Origin: Pseudomonas parafulva
GTDB taxonomy: Bacteria; Pseudomonadota; Gammaproteobacteria; Pseudomonadales; Pseudomonadaceae
Length of the DNA: 64,000 nt
Assembly: GCF_000800255.1 (NCBI RefSeq)
Contig: NZ_CP009747.1
Location: forward strand, 124,001 to 188,000
Reading direction: 5' to 3'
The notes under the pieces were generated by a model. That model was not told the origin of the DNA and ran no database searches. It saw nothing but the letters and a program-made list of their open reading frames with translations. The position numbers and the translations under genes are program-made. Below, piece after piece: positions 10,261 through 19,460 of the stretch (within the stretch, counting starts at the first letter, position 1; each line of letters begins with the position of its first letter).

Positions 10261-10291
10261 AAAAAAGGGAGACCTGCGGGTCTCCCTTTCT
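10261..10291 (-). terminator. Rho-independent terminator of bamD
   Basis: Read on the minus strand, the stem GGGAGACC pairs with GGTCTCCC around a short CGCA loop and is followed by six or more T. It lies 17 nt after the bamD stop codon. Confidence 0.85.
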
Positions 10292-10307
10292 GTCGTTACG
10301 CGAGCGG

Positions 10308-11327
10308 TCAGTCGAACAGACCGAAGGTCAGATAGCTGAACCAGGAGCGATCTTCGTCGGCATCCTTCGGACCTGCTGGCAGGATCGGGTCGCCGTTCTC
10401 GTCCTTGGGCAGCAGTTCGGCTGGCATTTCCGAACGGGCGTCCTTGAACTGACGCACCACATCCTGGTTGGCGCGGGTTTCGCCCGGCGGCAGCGGGGTG
10501 TCGGTCTCGATCAGGCCCAGGGTGGCCTTGGACAGCCAGGAGCGGTCGTCATCGTCTTTTTGCTGCGGCACGAACTGGCCATCGACCAGGCTCGGGTGAT
10601 TCGGGTAGTTGAGCTTGAGGGTTTCCAGGCTGGTGGCAGCCAACTCGTCCAGGTGCATCTTCTGGTAGGCCTCGGTCATCACGGCCAGACCATCGCCCAC
10701 GGAAGGGGTTTCCTGGAAGTTTTCCACCACGTAGCGGCCACGGTTGGCGGCAGCGACGTAGGCCTCGCGGCTCAGGTAGTAGTCGGCGACATGGATCTCG
10801 TAGGAGGCCAGCAGGTTGCGCAGGTAGATCATGCGCTGCTTGGCGTCCGGGGCGTAGCGGCTGTTGGGGAAACGGCTGGTGAGCTGGGCGAACTCGTTGT
10901 AGGAGTCGCGGGCCGCGCCCGGGTCACGCTTGGTCATGTCCAGCGGCAGGAAGCGCGCCAGCAGGCCACGATCCTGGTCGAACGAGGTCAGGCCCTTGAG
11001 GTAGTAGGCGTAGTCGACGTTCGGGTGCTGGGGGTGCAGGCGAATGAAGCGCTCGGCGGCCGACTTGGCGGCTTCCGGCTCGGTGTTCTTGTAGTTGGCG
11101 TAGATCAGTTCGAGCTGGGCCTGGTCGGCGTAACGGCCGAACGGGTAGCGCGATTCCAGGGCCTTGAGCTTGTTCACGGCGCTGGTGAAGCTGTGGTTGT
11201 CCAGGTCGGCCTGCGCCTGCTGGTACAACTCGGCTTCGCTGAGGTTCTCGTCAATGACTTCCTTGTTCGAGGAACAGGCAGCGGTGAGCCCGAGGATGGC
11301 GATCAGCAGCAGGTGTTTCACTTGCAT
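10308..11327 (-). CDS. bamD: Outer membrane protein assembly factor BamD
   Basis: A 339-residue lipoprotein of the BAM complex, which inserts beta-barrel proteins into the outer membrane. The lipobox LTAACSS gives lipidated Cys18. TPR-like repeats cover about residues 30-245 ([44 protein letters not shown]). The protein is longer than the roughly 245-residue E. coli BamD. The extra acidic tail holds two copies of a DRSWxSxxTxGL motif, at residues 261-272 and 326-337. Clients in this window would include both autotransporters and the OprD porin. It is divergent from rluD. Confidence 0.95.
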   Translation of the reverse strand: MQVKHLLLIAILGLTAACSSNKEVIDENLSEAELYQQAQADLDNHSFTSAVNKLKALESRYPFGRYADQAQLELIYANYKNTEPEAAKSAAERFIRLHPQHPNVDYAYYLKGLTSFDQDRGLLARFLPLDMTKRDPGAARDSYNEFAQLTSRFPNSRYAPDAKQRMIYLRNLLASYEIHVADYYLSREAYVAAANRGRYVVENFQETPSVGDGLAVMTEAYQKMHLDELAATSLETLKLNYPNHPSLVDGQFVPQQKDDDDRSWLSKATLGLIETDTPLPPGETRANQDVVRQFKDARSEMPAELLPKDENGDPILPAGPKDADEDRSWFSYLTFGLFD

Positions 11328-11474
11328 GGCGGCTTGCGTCCTTTGACGGCCGCTGTCTTGGGCGGTGCCGTCCTGTTATGATGAGCGCCCCCGGCGAACC
11401 CCGGGGCAAAAGAAGCCGTATTTAACCACAAGCACGCAGCCGAAACCAAAGGCTGTAAGCCCATCGATTCGAGC
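11328..11474. promoter_or_regulatory. Divergent bamD / rluD control region
   Basis: This 147-bp gap separates two divergent genes. A TATGAT hexamer at 11377-11382 could be the -10 box for rluD, though no good -35 is seen at 16-18 nt. A GC-rich hairpin (GCCCCCGG / CCGGGGC with a bulge) follows at about 11387-11407 and would fall in the rluD leader. The exact promoters are not resolved. Confidence 0.35.
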
Positions 11475-12437
11475 ATGTCCGAGATCATTCAATTAAGTGC
11501 AGAGGTCCCGTCCGAACTGGGGGGGCAACGCCTCGACCAAGTCGCCGCCCAATTGTTCGACGAGTACTCGCGTTCGCGCCTGACTTCGTGGATCAAGGAA
11601 GGTCGCTTGACCGTCGATGGTGCGGTACTGCGCCCGCGCGACACCGTCCACAGTGGCTCGGTCCTGGCGCTCGAGGCTGAACAGGAAGCCCAGGGCGAGT
11701 GGGAGGCCGAGGACATTGCGCTGGACATCGTCTATGAAGACGATCAGATCCTGGTGATCAACAAACCGGCCGGGCTGGTGGTTCATCCGGCCGCCGGGCA
11801 TGCCAGTGGCACCTTGCTCAACGCCTTGCTGCACCACGTGCCGGACATCGTCAACGTGCCGCGCGCCGGCATCGTTCATCGTCTGGACAAGGACACCACC
11901 GGCCTGATGGTGGTGGCCAAGACCCTGCAGGCGCAGACCAACCTGGTCGATCAGTTGCAGAAGCGCTCGGTGAGCCGCATCTACGAATGCATCGTGGTCG
12001 GCGTGGTCACCGCCGGTGGCAAGATCGACGCCCCCATCGGTCGTCATGGCGGCATGCGCCAGCGCATGGCGGTCACCGACGGTGGCAAACCGGCGGTCAG
12101 CCACTATCGCGTGCTCAAGCGCTTCCGCTCGCACACCCATGTGCGGGTCAAGCTGGAAACCGGGCGTACCCACCAGATCCGCGTGCACATGGCCCATGTC
12201 GGTTTCCCGTTGGTGGGCGACCAGACTTACGGCGGTCGCTTCCGCATTCCGCCGGCGGCCAGTGTGGCGATGGTCGAGGCGGTCAAGCATTTCCCTCGCC
12301 AGGCCCTGCATGCGCGCTTCCTGGCGCTGGACCATCCGGCCACGGGTGAGCGCATGGAGTGGAAGTCGCCACTGCCGGATGACTTCATGTGGCTGCTGTC
12401 GCTGCTGGACCAGGACCGCGAGAGCTTCATTGGATGA
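11475..12437 (+). CDS. rluD: 23S rRNA pseudouridine synthase RluD
   Basis: A 320-residue enzyme that isomerises three uridines in helix 69 of 23S rRNA (1911, 1915 and 1917 in E. coli numbering). An N-terminal S4 RNA-binding domain covers about residues 18-75, and the catalytic motif GIVHRLDKDTTGL contains the active-site aspartate. Length is normal. The stop overlaps the pgeF start as ATGA, and the order bamD, rluD, pgeF is the usual one in Pseudomonas. Confidence 0.95.
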   Translation: MSEIIQLSAEVPSELGGQRLDQVAAQLFDEYSRSRLTSWIKEGRLTVDGAVLRPRDTVHSGSVLALEAEQEAQGEWEAEDIALDIVYEDDQILVINKPAGLVVHPAAGHASGTLLNALLHHVPDIVNVPRAGIVHRLDKDTTGLMVVAKTLQAQTNLVDQLQKRSVSRIYECIVVGVVTAGGKIDAPIGRHGGMRQRMAVTDGGKPAVSHYRVLKRFRSHTHVRVKLETGRTHQIRVHMAHVGFPLVGDQTYGGRFRIPPAASVAMVEAVKHFPRQALHARFLALDHPATGERMEWKSPLPDDFMWLLSLLDQDRESFIG

Positions 12438-13174
12438 GTGAGCTGACGCACTCGCTGATCAATCCCGACTGGCCGGCCCCGGCCTCGGTTCGCGCTTGCG
12501 TCACTACCCGCGATGGCGGCGTCAGCCTGCCGCCCTATGCCACCTTCAATCTGGGCGATCACGTCGGTGACGATCCGGCAGCGGTTGCCGAAAACCGTCG
12601 GCGTCTGCGCGACACGCTGGATACCCAACCCGCCTGGCTCCAGCAAGTGCACGGTACGCACGTGGCCGACGCCGACCCCGCTCACGTGGCGCAGGCCGAT
12701 GCCAGTTGGACCGATCAGCCGGGCATCGCCTGCTGCGTGATGACTGCCGACTGTCTGCCGGTGCTGTTCTGCGACCGTGCCGGTACCCGTGTCGCCGCCG
12801 CCCACGCCGGCTGGCGTGGCTTGGCTGGCGGCGTGCTGGAGGCCACCCTCGAGCGCCTGGGGTTGGCGCCTGAGGAGGTGCTGGTGTGGCTCGGGCCGGC
12901 AATCGGTCCACACGCCTTCGAAGTCGGTCTGGAGGTGCGCGATGCGTTTACCGACCTCCATCCGCACGCGGCCAGTGCCTTCGTGCCAGGCCAGCGCCCA
13001 GACAAACTGATGGCCGATATCTACGCGCTGGCGCGCATTCGCTTGGCCGCCTGCGGCGTCACTGCCGTATATGGCGGTGGTTTCTGCACGGTTAACGACC
13101 CCCGCTTCTTCTCCTATCGCCGTACCCCTCAAGGCGGGCGTTTCGCTTCGTTGGTCTGGTTGGCTGCTCGCTGA
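12434..13174 (+). CDS. pgeF: Peptidoglycan editing factor PgeF (YfiH family, laccase-domain protein)
   Basis: A 246-residue DUF152/YfiH protein. Family members act on purine nucleosides and also remove wrongly incorporated residues from peptidoglycan precursors. The metal-site motifs are visible: the H in QVHGTHV, MTADCLPVLF with Cys, and AAAHAGWRGLAGGV with His. Translation is coupled to rluD (ATGA at 12434). In P. aeruginosa and P. putida the chaperone gene clpB follows; here the next gene is a LuxR-type regulator. Confidence 0.92.
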   Translation: MSELTHSLINPDWPAPASVRACVTTRDGGVSLPPYATFNLGDHVGDDPAAVAENRRRLRDTLDTQPAWLQQVHGTHVADADPAHVAQADASWTDQPGIACCVMTADCLPVLFCDRAGTRVAAAHAGWRGLAGGVLEATLERLGLAPEEVLVWLGPAIGPHAFEVGLEVRDAFTDLHPHAASAFVPGQRPDKLMADIYALARIRLAACGVTAVYGGGFCTVNDPRFFSYRRTPQGGRFASLVWLAAR

Positions 13175-13360
13175 CTGCGTTGAGTCATGCACCCGCTGTT
13201 CTATGACTCGCCATAGATCTCACTGATGCCTGTGAGTCTTGTTGCTTTTTGTCGTAGTCTTTTTCCCAGCAAGCGCGTTCATCTGCTTCAAACGCGGGGG
13301 AATTGTCGCTAGTCTCGCAGCACATCCGCGCCGTTACCTTCCTATTCGAACGAGTCGGCC

Positions 13361-16078
13361 ATGACAGATCTGTCCCGCATGCATGGAGTCGCCAGCGAGG
13401 CCCAGGGTCTGCGGGATGGGCGTTTCTTTCGCCCACCGCTACCGGAGGGGCATGTGCTGCGTGGCCGTCTGTGCCAGCGGTTGCAGGCCGGGTTGCAGGG
13501 GCGTCTGCTGCTGGTGAATGCGCCTGCCGGTTTTGGCAAGAGCTCGTTGGCGATCGAATTCTGCGAGCGCCTGCCGCAGCGCTGGCGCAGTCTATGGCTG
13601 GGTCTGAGTGCGCGCGATGCCGAGCCTGGCCGGTTTCTCGAGCGCCTGCTCGAAGGCCTGCAGCAGTGCTGTCCGGCGGTCGGCGGTCAGGCCATGGGTC
13701 TGCTGCGCATGCGCCAGCGCCATCAGCCGTTTGCCTATGAAGCGTGGCTGGACGGCCTGCTTGACGAACTGGCCTTGCACCTCGATGCCGAGACGCCGTT
13801 GCTGCTGGTGCTGGATGACTATCACCTGGCACAAGGGCCGGTGCTCGACCGCTGCCTGCAATTTCTGCTCAATCATCTGCCGTCGGGCTTGACGCTGCTG
13901 GTCACCAGCCGTCAGCGGCCGGATTGGCATCTGGCCCGGCTGCGCCTGTCGCGGCAGTTGGTCGAACTCAACGAACAGGACTTGCGCCTGACCCCTGACG
14001 AAGCCCTGGCGGTGATTGGGAGGCAGCCCACCGGTCTGCGCGGGCAAGCCTTGGACAACCTGATCCAGCGCAGCGATGGCTGGGTCGCCGGCCTGCGCTT
14101 CTGGCAACTGGCGGCCAGCGAGGCAGGCGAGGAACAGGCGCTGCCCCAGGCCTTGCATGGCGCCCAAGGCCTGATTCGCGACTACCTGCTAGAGGAGGTG
14201 ATCGAGATTCTGCCTGCGCAGGTTCAGGCCTTTCTCTACGACACCGCGTGTCAGGAGCGCTTTTGCAGCGACCTGTGCGATGCCCTGCGCGAGCGCCAGG
14301 ACAGCGCCCAGATCCTCAGCTACCTCCAGGCCCACCAGGTGTTTCTGGTGCCATTGGATGAGCACGGACGCTGGTTTCGCTACCATCACCTGTTCTCCGA
14401 CCTGCTGCGCAGCCGGCAGGTCAGCGACCCTTCGAGCGCCTCGCACCTGCGCGCCTGTCGCTGGTTCGAGCGCCAGGGGCTGCTCGACGAAGCCGTGGAG
14501 CAGGCGCTGCGTGCGGGGTCGCTGGAGGCCGCCGCCGAGCTGGTGCAGAGCCTTTCCGAGGAGCAACTGCTGGCCGAGCAGAACGTCGGCATGTTGCTGC
14601 GCTGGAAGATGGACCTGCCCGACAGCCTGCTGATCAGCACGCCGCGGCTGATCGTGCTGTACAGCTGGGCGCTGGGTCTGGCTTGCCAGCTCGATGCCGC
14701 CGAGGAGCTGGCAGCCCATCTCAGTCGTTTTCTGCCGGCGCCGTCAGCCACTGCGCAACGGTCCATGCTCGCCCAGTGGCTGGCGCTCAGCGGTGTCATC
14801 GCGCGTGGTCGCGGAGATCGTCAGCGCACGCTGGCGTACTGTGAAGAAGCGCTGCACAGCCTGCCGTGCAAACGCTATGGGCAGCGCCTGGTGTGCCTGT
14901 CGACGTTGTCCAACCTGGCCATTGCCGATGGCGACTTCTGGCGGGCGCGGGGCTGGAACCGTGAGGCGTTGGAGCTGGCCCAGCGCGTCGGCAATCCCTT
15001 GTTCGAGGCGCTGGCGCACTACGACCGCGCCCGTGTGCTGCATGCCCGCGGCCAGGTGCTGCGGGCGTTGGACGAGGTGCAGAGCGGCTTGAAGCGACTG
15101 CAGGGGTTGTCGAGTCAGCGTCTGTATGCGGTGCGTGCTCGACTGGTGCTCTACGAGGGCTATCTGCAGGCATCGCGGCTGCAGCCTGAGCAGGGCCGTG
15201 TGCGCTTGCGCGCGGGGATCGCCGAGGCGCGCGCCTGTCGCGATATCAGCGTGTTGATCGGCCATTGCATGATCGCTTCGCTTGAGGGGCGGGAGGGTCG
15301 ATTCACCGAGGCCTTTGCCGAACTGGCTGAGGCCGAGCGGCTGATGCATATCTGGGACGTCCCACCGATCTTCTACCTGGCGATGATCACCCTGATCAAA
15401 TGCGAGCTGTGGCAGGCCCAGGGCCGCACCGACCTGGCCGAGTCCTGGCTGCAACGCCTGGGGCAGACCTACGGCGGTGAACAGGCGGCGGCAGCGCCGG
15501 AATTTCACCCCTTGCTGGCGCTGCACATCGCACTGCAACAGGCGTTGCTCGACGCCACCCTTGGGCGTACCGATGTGGCGGAGCAACGCCTGCGGGCGCT
15601 GATGAGACAAGGTCAGGACACCGGCGGCTTGATGCTGGTGCTCAGTGCCGGGTGCCAGTTGATCAGCGTGTTATTGGGGCAAGGGCGTGGGCAGGAGGCG
15701 TCCGAGGTGGCCGGTCACGCCTTGCTGGCGGCCCGCGGCGGTGCGCTCTATCCCTTTCAGGCGCTGCTCGACGAGCACCCGGCCTGGCTGCGCGAGCTGC
15801 TCGATAAACTGCCGGCATGCCCCGTTCAGCGAGGACTGTTGGCGCGCCTGCCGCAGGCGCCTGTTCTGGGTGCGGTCGCCAGCGAGACCCTCAGCGGTCG
15901 CGAATTGGCGGTTCTGGAACTGATCGCCCAGGGCTGTTCCAACCAGCAGATCAGCGAGCGCCTGTTCATTTCCTTGCACACGGTCAAAACCCACGCCAGT
16001 CACATCAACAGCAAGTTGGGCGTGGAGCGGCGTACCCAGGCGGTGGCCAGGGCCAAATCGCTGGGCTTGCTGGCCTAG
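13361..16078 (+). CDS. MalT-like large LuxR-family transcriptional regulator
   Basis: A 905-residue ATP-dependent regulator of the MalT/AlkS architecture. A P-loop (NAPAGFGKSS, residues 53-62) and a Walker B-like LLLVLDDYH (residues 147-155) mark an N-terminal STAND NTPase. A long helical repeat region runs to about residue 820. The C-terminal LuxR helix-turn-helix reads LSGRELAVLELIAQG, then ISLHTVKTHASHINSKLGV. Such proteins bind an inducer and ATP and then activate DNA; the inducer here is unknown. The start has only a weak ribosome site. It is not coupled to either neighbour, and its target cannot be deduced. Confidence 0.85.
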   Translation: MTDLSRMHGVASEAQGLRDGRFFRPPLPEGHVLRGRLCQRLQAGLQGRLLLVNAPAGFGKSSLAIEFCERLPQRWRSLWLGLSARDAEPGRFLERLLEGLQQCCPAVGGQAMGLLRMRQRHQPFAYEAWLDGLLDELALHLDAETPLLLVLDDYHLAQGPVLDRCLQFLLNHLPSGLTLLVTSRQRPDWHLARLRLSRQLVELNEQDLRLTPDEALAVIGRQPTGLRGQALDNLIQRSDGWVAGLRFWQLAASEAGEEQALPQALHGAQGLIRDYLLEEVIEILPAQVQAFLYDTACQERFCSDLCDALRERQDSAQILSYLQAHQVFLVPLDEHGRWFRYHHLFSDLLRSRQVSDPSSASHLRACRWFERQGLLDEAVEQALRAGSLEAAAELVQSLSEEQLLAEQNVGMLLRWKMDLPDSLLISTPRLIVLYSWALGLACQLDAAEELAAHLSRFLPAPSATAQRSMLAQWLALSGVIARGRGDRQRTLAYCEEALHSLPCKRYGQRLVCLSTLSNLAIADGDFWRARGWNREALELAQRVGNPLFEALAHYDRARVLHARGQVLRALDEVQSGLKRLQGLSSQRLYAVRARLVLYEGYLQASRLQPEQGRVRLRAGIAEARACRDISVLIGHCMIASLEGREGRFTEAFAELAEAERLMHIWDVPPIFYLAMITLIKCELWQAQGRTDLAESWLQRLGQTYGGEQAAAAPEFHPLLALHIALQQALLDATLGRTDVAEQRLRALMRQGQDTGGLMLVLSAGCQLISVLLGQGRGQEASEVAGHALLAARGGALYPFQALLDEHPAWLRELLDKLPACPVQRGLLARLPQAPVLGAVASETLSGRELAVLELIAQGCSNQQISERLFISLHTVKTHASHINSKLGVERRTQAVARAKSLGLLA

Positions 16079-16211
16079 GTGCGCGCGGCCCGTTAGGATG
16101 ATGGCTAATCGCTATCCTGCTGCCGTCATCCTCGCCTCATCTTTTCCGACGCACGGCCGATACAGCAAAGCGCCGCAGTCAATTTCCCATTCCCCAATAC
16201 AGGTCGTGTCG

Positions 16212-17819
16212 ATGCTGCAGTACGGGCAAAAAAGCTTTCTGATCGTCGACGACTACACCGACTTTCGTACCTCCACGCGCTCGATGCTGCGCGAACTTGG
16301 CGTGCGCGAGGTGGACACCGCCGACAGTGGCGAGCAGGCCCTGCGCATGTGCGCGCAGAAGCGCTACGACTTCGTCCTCCAGGACTTCCACCTGGGCGAT
16401 GGCAAGAAAAATGGCCAGCAAGTGCTCGAAGACCTGCTGCTGGACAAGCTCATCAGCCATGAGTGCGTGTTCATCATGGTCACCGCCGAGAGCAGTCAGT
16501 CCATTGTGCTCAGTGCGCTGGAGCACGAGCCCGATGCTTACCTGACCAAACCGTTCAACCGTGTGGGGCTGGCCCAGCGCCTGGAGAAACTGACGCAGCG
16601 CAAGACGCTGCTCAAGCCGATCCTCCAGGCCCTGGACCGGGGACGGCCGGCCGAAGTGCTGGCCGCCTGTGCGCAGTTGTGCAAGCAGGATCCGCGCTTC
16701 GCCCCGCTGTGCCTGCGCTATCGGGCAGACGCGCTGCGCGAGCTCAACCGCTTCGAAGAATTGGAGAAGTTCCTCACCAGTATCCTGGCCAGCCGCCCAC
16801 AGCCCTGGGCCTATGCCGCCCTGGGCAGTCTGCTGCACAAGCGCGGTCAGCAGGACCAGGCCCAGGGCGTGTACGAGCAGGCCCTGAAGGCCTTCCCGAT
16901 CATGCCTGCCTTGTACGACGGCATGGCCGAGGTGCTGGTGGCCAAGGGCGAGACCAAGCGTGCCCAGACCATGCTTGAAGAAGCCGTGCGCCTGTCGCCC
17001 TTGGCTGTTCGGCGTCAGGCGGCGCTGGGCAAGCTGGCGCTGGACAACGAGGACTTCGAAGGCGCCTCCAAGGCTTACCGACATGCGGTCAGTCAGGGGC
17101 AGAGCTCGCGCTACAAGGATGCCGAGAGCAACCTCGGCCTGGCCCAGGCGCTGATGAACAAGAACGTCGGTAATGGCCTGGATGCGCGCACCCGCGTGGA
17201 AATCAACAGCGTGCTCAGCGAAGTGGCCAAAGAGAATACCGAGGACCAGGGCTTGCAGGTGCGGGCGCGCCTGATGAAGGCCGCCAGTCTGCAGCAGGCG
17301 GGCGATGCGCAGACCGCCGCCAAGCTGACCGAGCAGGCCATGCAGCGGCTGGAGAAGATGGACCAATTCTTCTCGGTCGATGCTGCGCTGACCGTGGCCA
17401 GCCAGCTCAATGCGCTGGGCCAGGCATCGGCCGGCACCTCCATTCTCAAAGGCTGCGTGGAAACCTATGGTGACGATCCGAAGGTGATGCAGAGCGTGGC
17501 CAAGGTCACTGACGATCCCACCGTGCTCGGCGCTGTGACCGAAGCCGTCGATCTCAACCGCCAAGGGGTGCGCAGCTACCAGGGCGGTCAATTGAACGAG
17601 GCCCTGGAGATGTTCCGCAAGGCACTCTCGCTGCAGCCGAAAAACATCAGTATCGCGCTCAACACCGCCCAGGCGCTGCTGCGCGTGGGCGGTGAAAGCC
17701 CGCCGGAGGCGATCATGCAGGAATGCCGCAACTGCCTGAACAGCGTGGCCGGCATTCCGGCCAGCGACAACCGCTTCGATCGCTACCGCAAACTGCATGT
17801 ACGGGTGTTCGGGGCATGA
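16212..17819 (+). CDS. Response regulator with TPR output domain
   Basis: A 535-residue protein. The N-terminal receiver domain (about residues 8-130) has the acidic pair in FLIVDDY, the phospho-acceptor Asp58 in FVLQDFHLGDG, the switch residue Thr in MVTAE, and the conserved Lys in YLTKPF. The rest is helical with TPR-like units (AYAALGSLLHKRGQQDQAQ, GVRSYQGGQLNEALEMF). There is no DNA-binding or enzymatic output domain, so it likely works by protein contact. ATG 16212 is chosen because the receiver begins there; an upstream in-frame ATG at 16098 would add 38 residues with no recognisable fold. The stop overlaps the kinase start by 4 nt. Confidence 0.85.
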   Translation: MLQYGQKSFLIVDDYTDFRTSTRSMLRELGVREVDTADSGEQALRMCAQKRYDFVLQDFHLGDGKKNGQQVLEDLLLDKLISHECVFIMVTAESSQSIVLSALEHEPDAYLTKPFNRVGLAQRLEKLTQRKTLLKPILQALDRGRPAEVLAACAQLCKQDPRFAPLCLRYRADALRELNRFEELEKFLTSILASRPQPWAYAALGSLLHKRGQQDQAQGVYEQALKAFPIMPALYDGMAEVLVAKGETKRAQTMLEEAVRLSPLAVRRQAALGKLALDNEDFEGASKAYRHAVSQGQSSRYKDAESNLGLAQALMNKNVGNGLDARTRVEINSVLSEVAKENTEDQGLQVRARLMKAASLQQAGDAQTAAKLTEQAMQRLEKMDQFFSVDAALTVASQLNALGQASAGTSILKGCVETYGDDPKVMQSVAKVTDDPTVLGAVTEAVDLNRQGVRSYQGGQLNEALEMFRKALSLQPKNISIALNTAQALLRVGGESPPEAIMQECRNCLNSVAGIPASDNRFDRYRKLHVRVFGA

Positions 17820-18508
17820 GCCAGGATGAACAGGGGCTGGACTTCTCGACGGTGATCGCCTCCACCGTCCATGACATGAAGAACTCGCTGTCGGCGCTGA
17901 TCCAGGCCCATGACCAGTGGCTGGCGCGCCTGCCCGAAGAGGCGCGCAGCGGGAGCGAACAAGGGGTGATCGAGCATGAGTTCCGCCATCTGAACGGCAT
18001 GCTGGTGCAGATGCTGGGGCTGTACAAATTGGGCATCAACCAATTGCCGATCTGTCCCGACTATCACGAGCTCGAGGACTTCGTCGAAGCACAGTTGGCG
18101 CAGCAGCAGGAGGTCATTCGCCATCGCGACCTGCTGGCCACCTGGCGCATCGACAGCGAAAGCCCGCTGGGTTTCTTCGACCGCGAACTGGTCGCCTCGG
18201 TGGTGGGCAATGTGCTGACCAACGCCATTCGCCATGCCGGGCATGCCTTGCTGATCGGCGTCGAGCAGCAGGGCGAACAACTGGTGATCAGCGTCAACGA
18301 CGACGGCGCCGGGTATCCGCCCTACATGCTCGAACGTCAGCACGATTACATCCAAGGTATCGATGGGCGCAGCGGCAGTACCGGACTGGGCCTGTACTTC
18401 GCCGCCAGGATCGCCGCGCTGCATGAGCGTGACGGCGTGCGTGGGCGGATCGAGTTGGCCAATGGCGGTGCATTGGGTGGTGGGCTGTTCCGCTTGTACT
18501 TGCCCTGA
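17816..18508 (+). CDS. Small soluble sensor histidine kinase
   Basis: A 230-residue kinase with no membrane segment and no obvious sensor domain. The H-box is TVHDMKNSLSAL (His19), and the ATPase domain shows N (VVGNVLTNAIRHA), G1 (VNDDGAGYP) and G2 (GSTGLGLYFA) boxes. Its start overlaps the stop of the TPR response regulator (ATGA), which makes the two a likely cognate pair. Without its own input domain it may be driven by the TPR protein or another partner. The target process is unknown. Confidence 0.85.
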   Translation: MSQDEQGLDFSTVIASTVHDMKNSLSALIQAHDQWLARLPEEARSGSEQGVIEHEFRHLNGMLVQMLGLYKLGINQLPICPDYHELEDFVEAQLAQQQEVIRHRDLLATWRIDSESPLGFFDRELVASVVGNVLTNAIRHAGHALLIGVEQQGEQLVISVNDDGAGYPPYMLERQHDYIQGIDGRSGSTGLGLYFAARIAALHERDGVRGRIELANGGALGGGLFRLYLP

Positions 18509-18685
18509 GTGGTCTGTTGCGGTGAGTGCGCTTTCCTGAGTGAAGGTAGGCGTGTTCCGAAGATCCGGTCGCGCCCGCTCCATGAACGGCATTTCATGGA
18601 ATCTTTGCGCTTCGCTGTGATCCAATCCCGGCAGAGACCTGCCTGCGATCCGCCGCACTTTCCGAATTTCACCAGGAGCTTGTCC

Positions 18686-19423
18686 ATGTTCAACATGCGC
18701 CGTCTGATTATCGTCGCTACTACCGCCGCCCTGATGACCGGCTGTGCCGGGCAGAACCCCTACGACAACCAGGGGCAGGCCCAGGGTGACGGTTCCGGGA
18801 TGAGCAAGACCGCCAAGTATGGTGGTCTGGGCGCCTTGGCCGGTGCGCTGGCCGGTGCCGCCATCGACCACAACCACCGTGGCAAGGGCGCGCTGATCGG
18901 TGCTGCCGCCGTGGGCGCCGCCGCCGCCGGCTATGGCTACTATGCCGACAAGCAGGAAGCCGAGCTGCGCGCGCAGATGGCCAATACGGGTGTCGAGGTG
19001 CAGCGTCAGGGCGATCAGATCAAGCTGATCATGCCGGGTAACATCACCTTCGCCACCGACTCCGCGAACATCGCCCCTAGCTTCTACACCCCGCTGAACA
19101 ACCTCGCCAACTCGTTCAAGCAGTTCAACCAGAACACCATCGAAGTGGTCGGCTTCACCGACAGCACCGGCAGCCGCCAGCACAACATGGACCTGTCCCA
19201 GCGTCGTGCCCAAGCGGTCAGCACCTACCTGACGTCCCAAGGCGTGGATGCTTCGCGCGTGAGCGTGCGTGGCATGGGCCCGGACCAGCCGATTGCCAGC
19301 AACGCCGACGCCAATGGCCGTGCGCAGAACCGTCGCGTCGAGGTCAACCTCAAGCCGATTCCGGGTCAGCAGTATGACCAACAGGGCGCCGGCCAGCAGG
19401 GCACCGTCCAGCAGTATCCCTGA
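18686..19423 (+). CDS. OmpA-family lipoprotein with glycine zipper
   Basis: A 245-residue outer membrane lipoprotein. The lipobox LMTGC gives Cys20. A glycine-zipper segment (YGGLGALAGALAGAAID, then a Gly/Ala-rich second half) covers about residues 50-90. The C-terminal OmpA domain (about 115-225) has the peptidoglycan-binding signature NRRVEVNL. It would anchor outer membrane and cell wall, like YiaD. An AGGAG site 7 nt upstream fixes the start at 18686. The tail is rich in Gln and Gly. A GC-rich hairpin follows before the convergent pta gene. Confidence 0.9.
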   Translation: MFNMRRLIIVATTAALMTGCAGQNPYDNQGQAQGDGSGMSKTAKYGGLGALAGALAGAAIDHNHRGKGALIGAAAVGAAAAGYGYYADKQEAELRAQMANTGVEVQRQGDQIKLIMPGNITFATDSANIAPSFYTPLNNLANSFKQFNQNTIEVVGFTDSTGSRQHNMDLSQRRAQAVSTYLTSQGVDASRVSVRGMGPDQPIASNADANGRAQNRRVEVNLKPIPGQQYDQQGAGQQGTVQQYP

Positions 19424-19433
19424 TCCCAGGAAG

Positions 19434-19452
19434 GGGCCGCACTGCGGCCCCG
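19434..19452. terminator. GC-rich hairpin between convergent genes
   Basis: GGGGCCGC pairs with GCGGCCCC around a short loop, between the OmpA-like gene and pta. There is no T-run on either side, so it is a weak bidirectional terminator at best. Confidence 0.5.
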
Positions 19453-19460
19453 ATGTCTGA

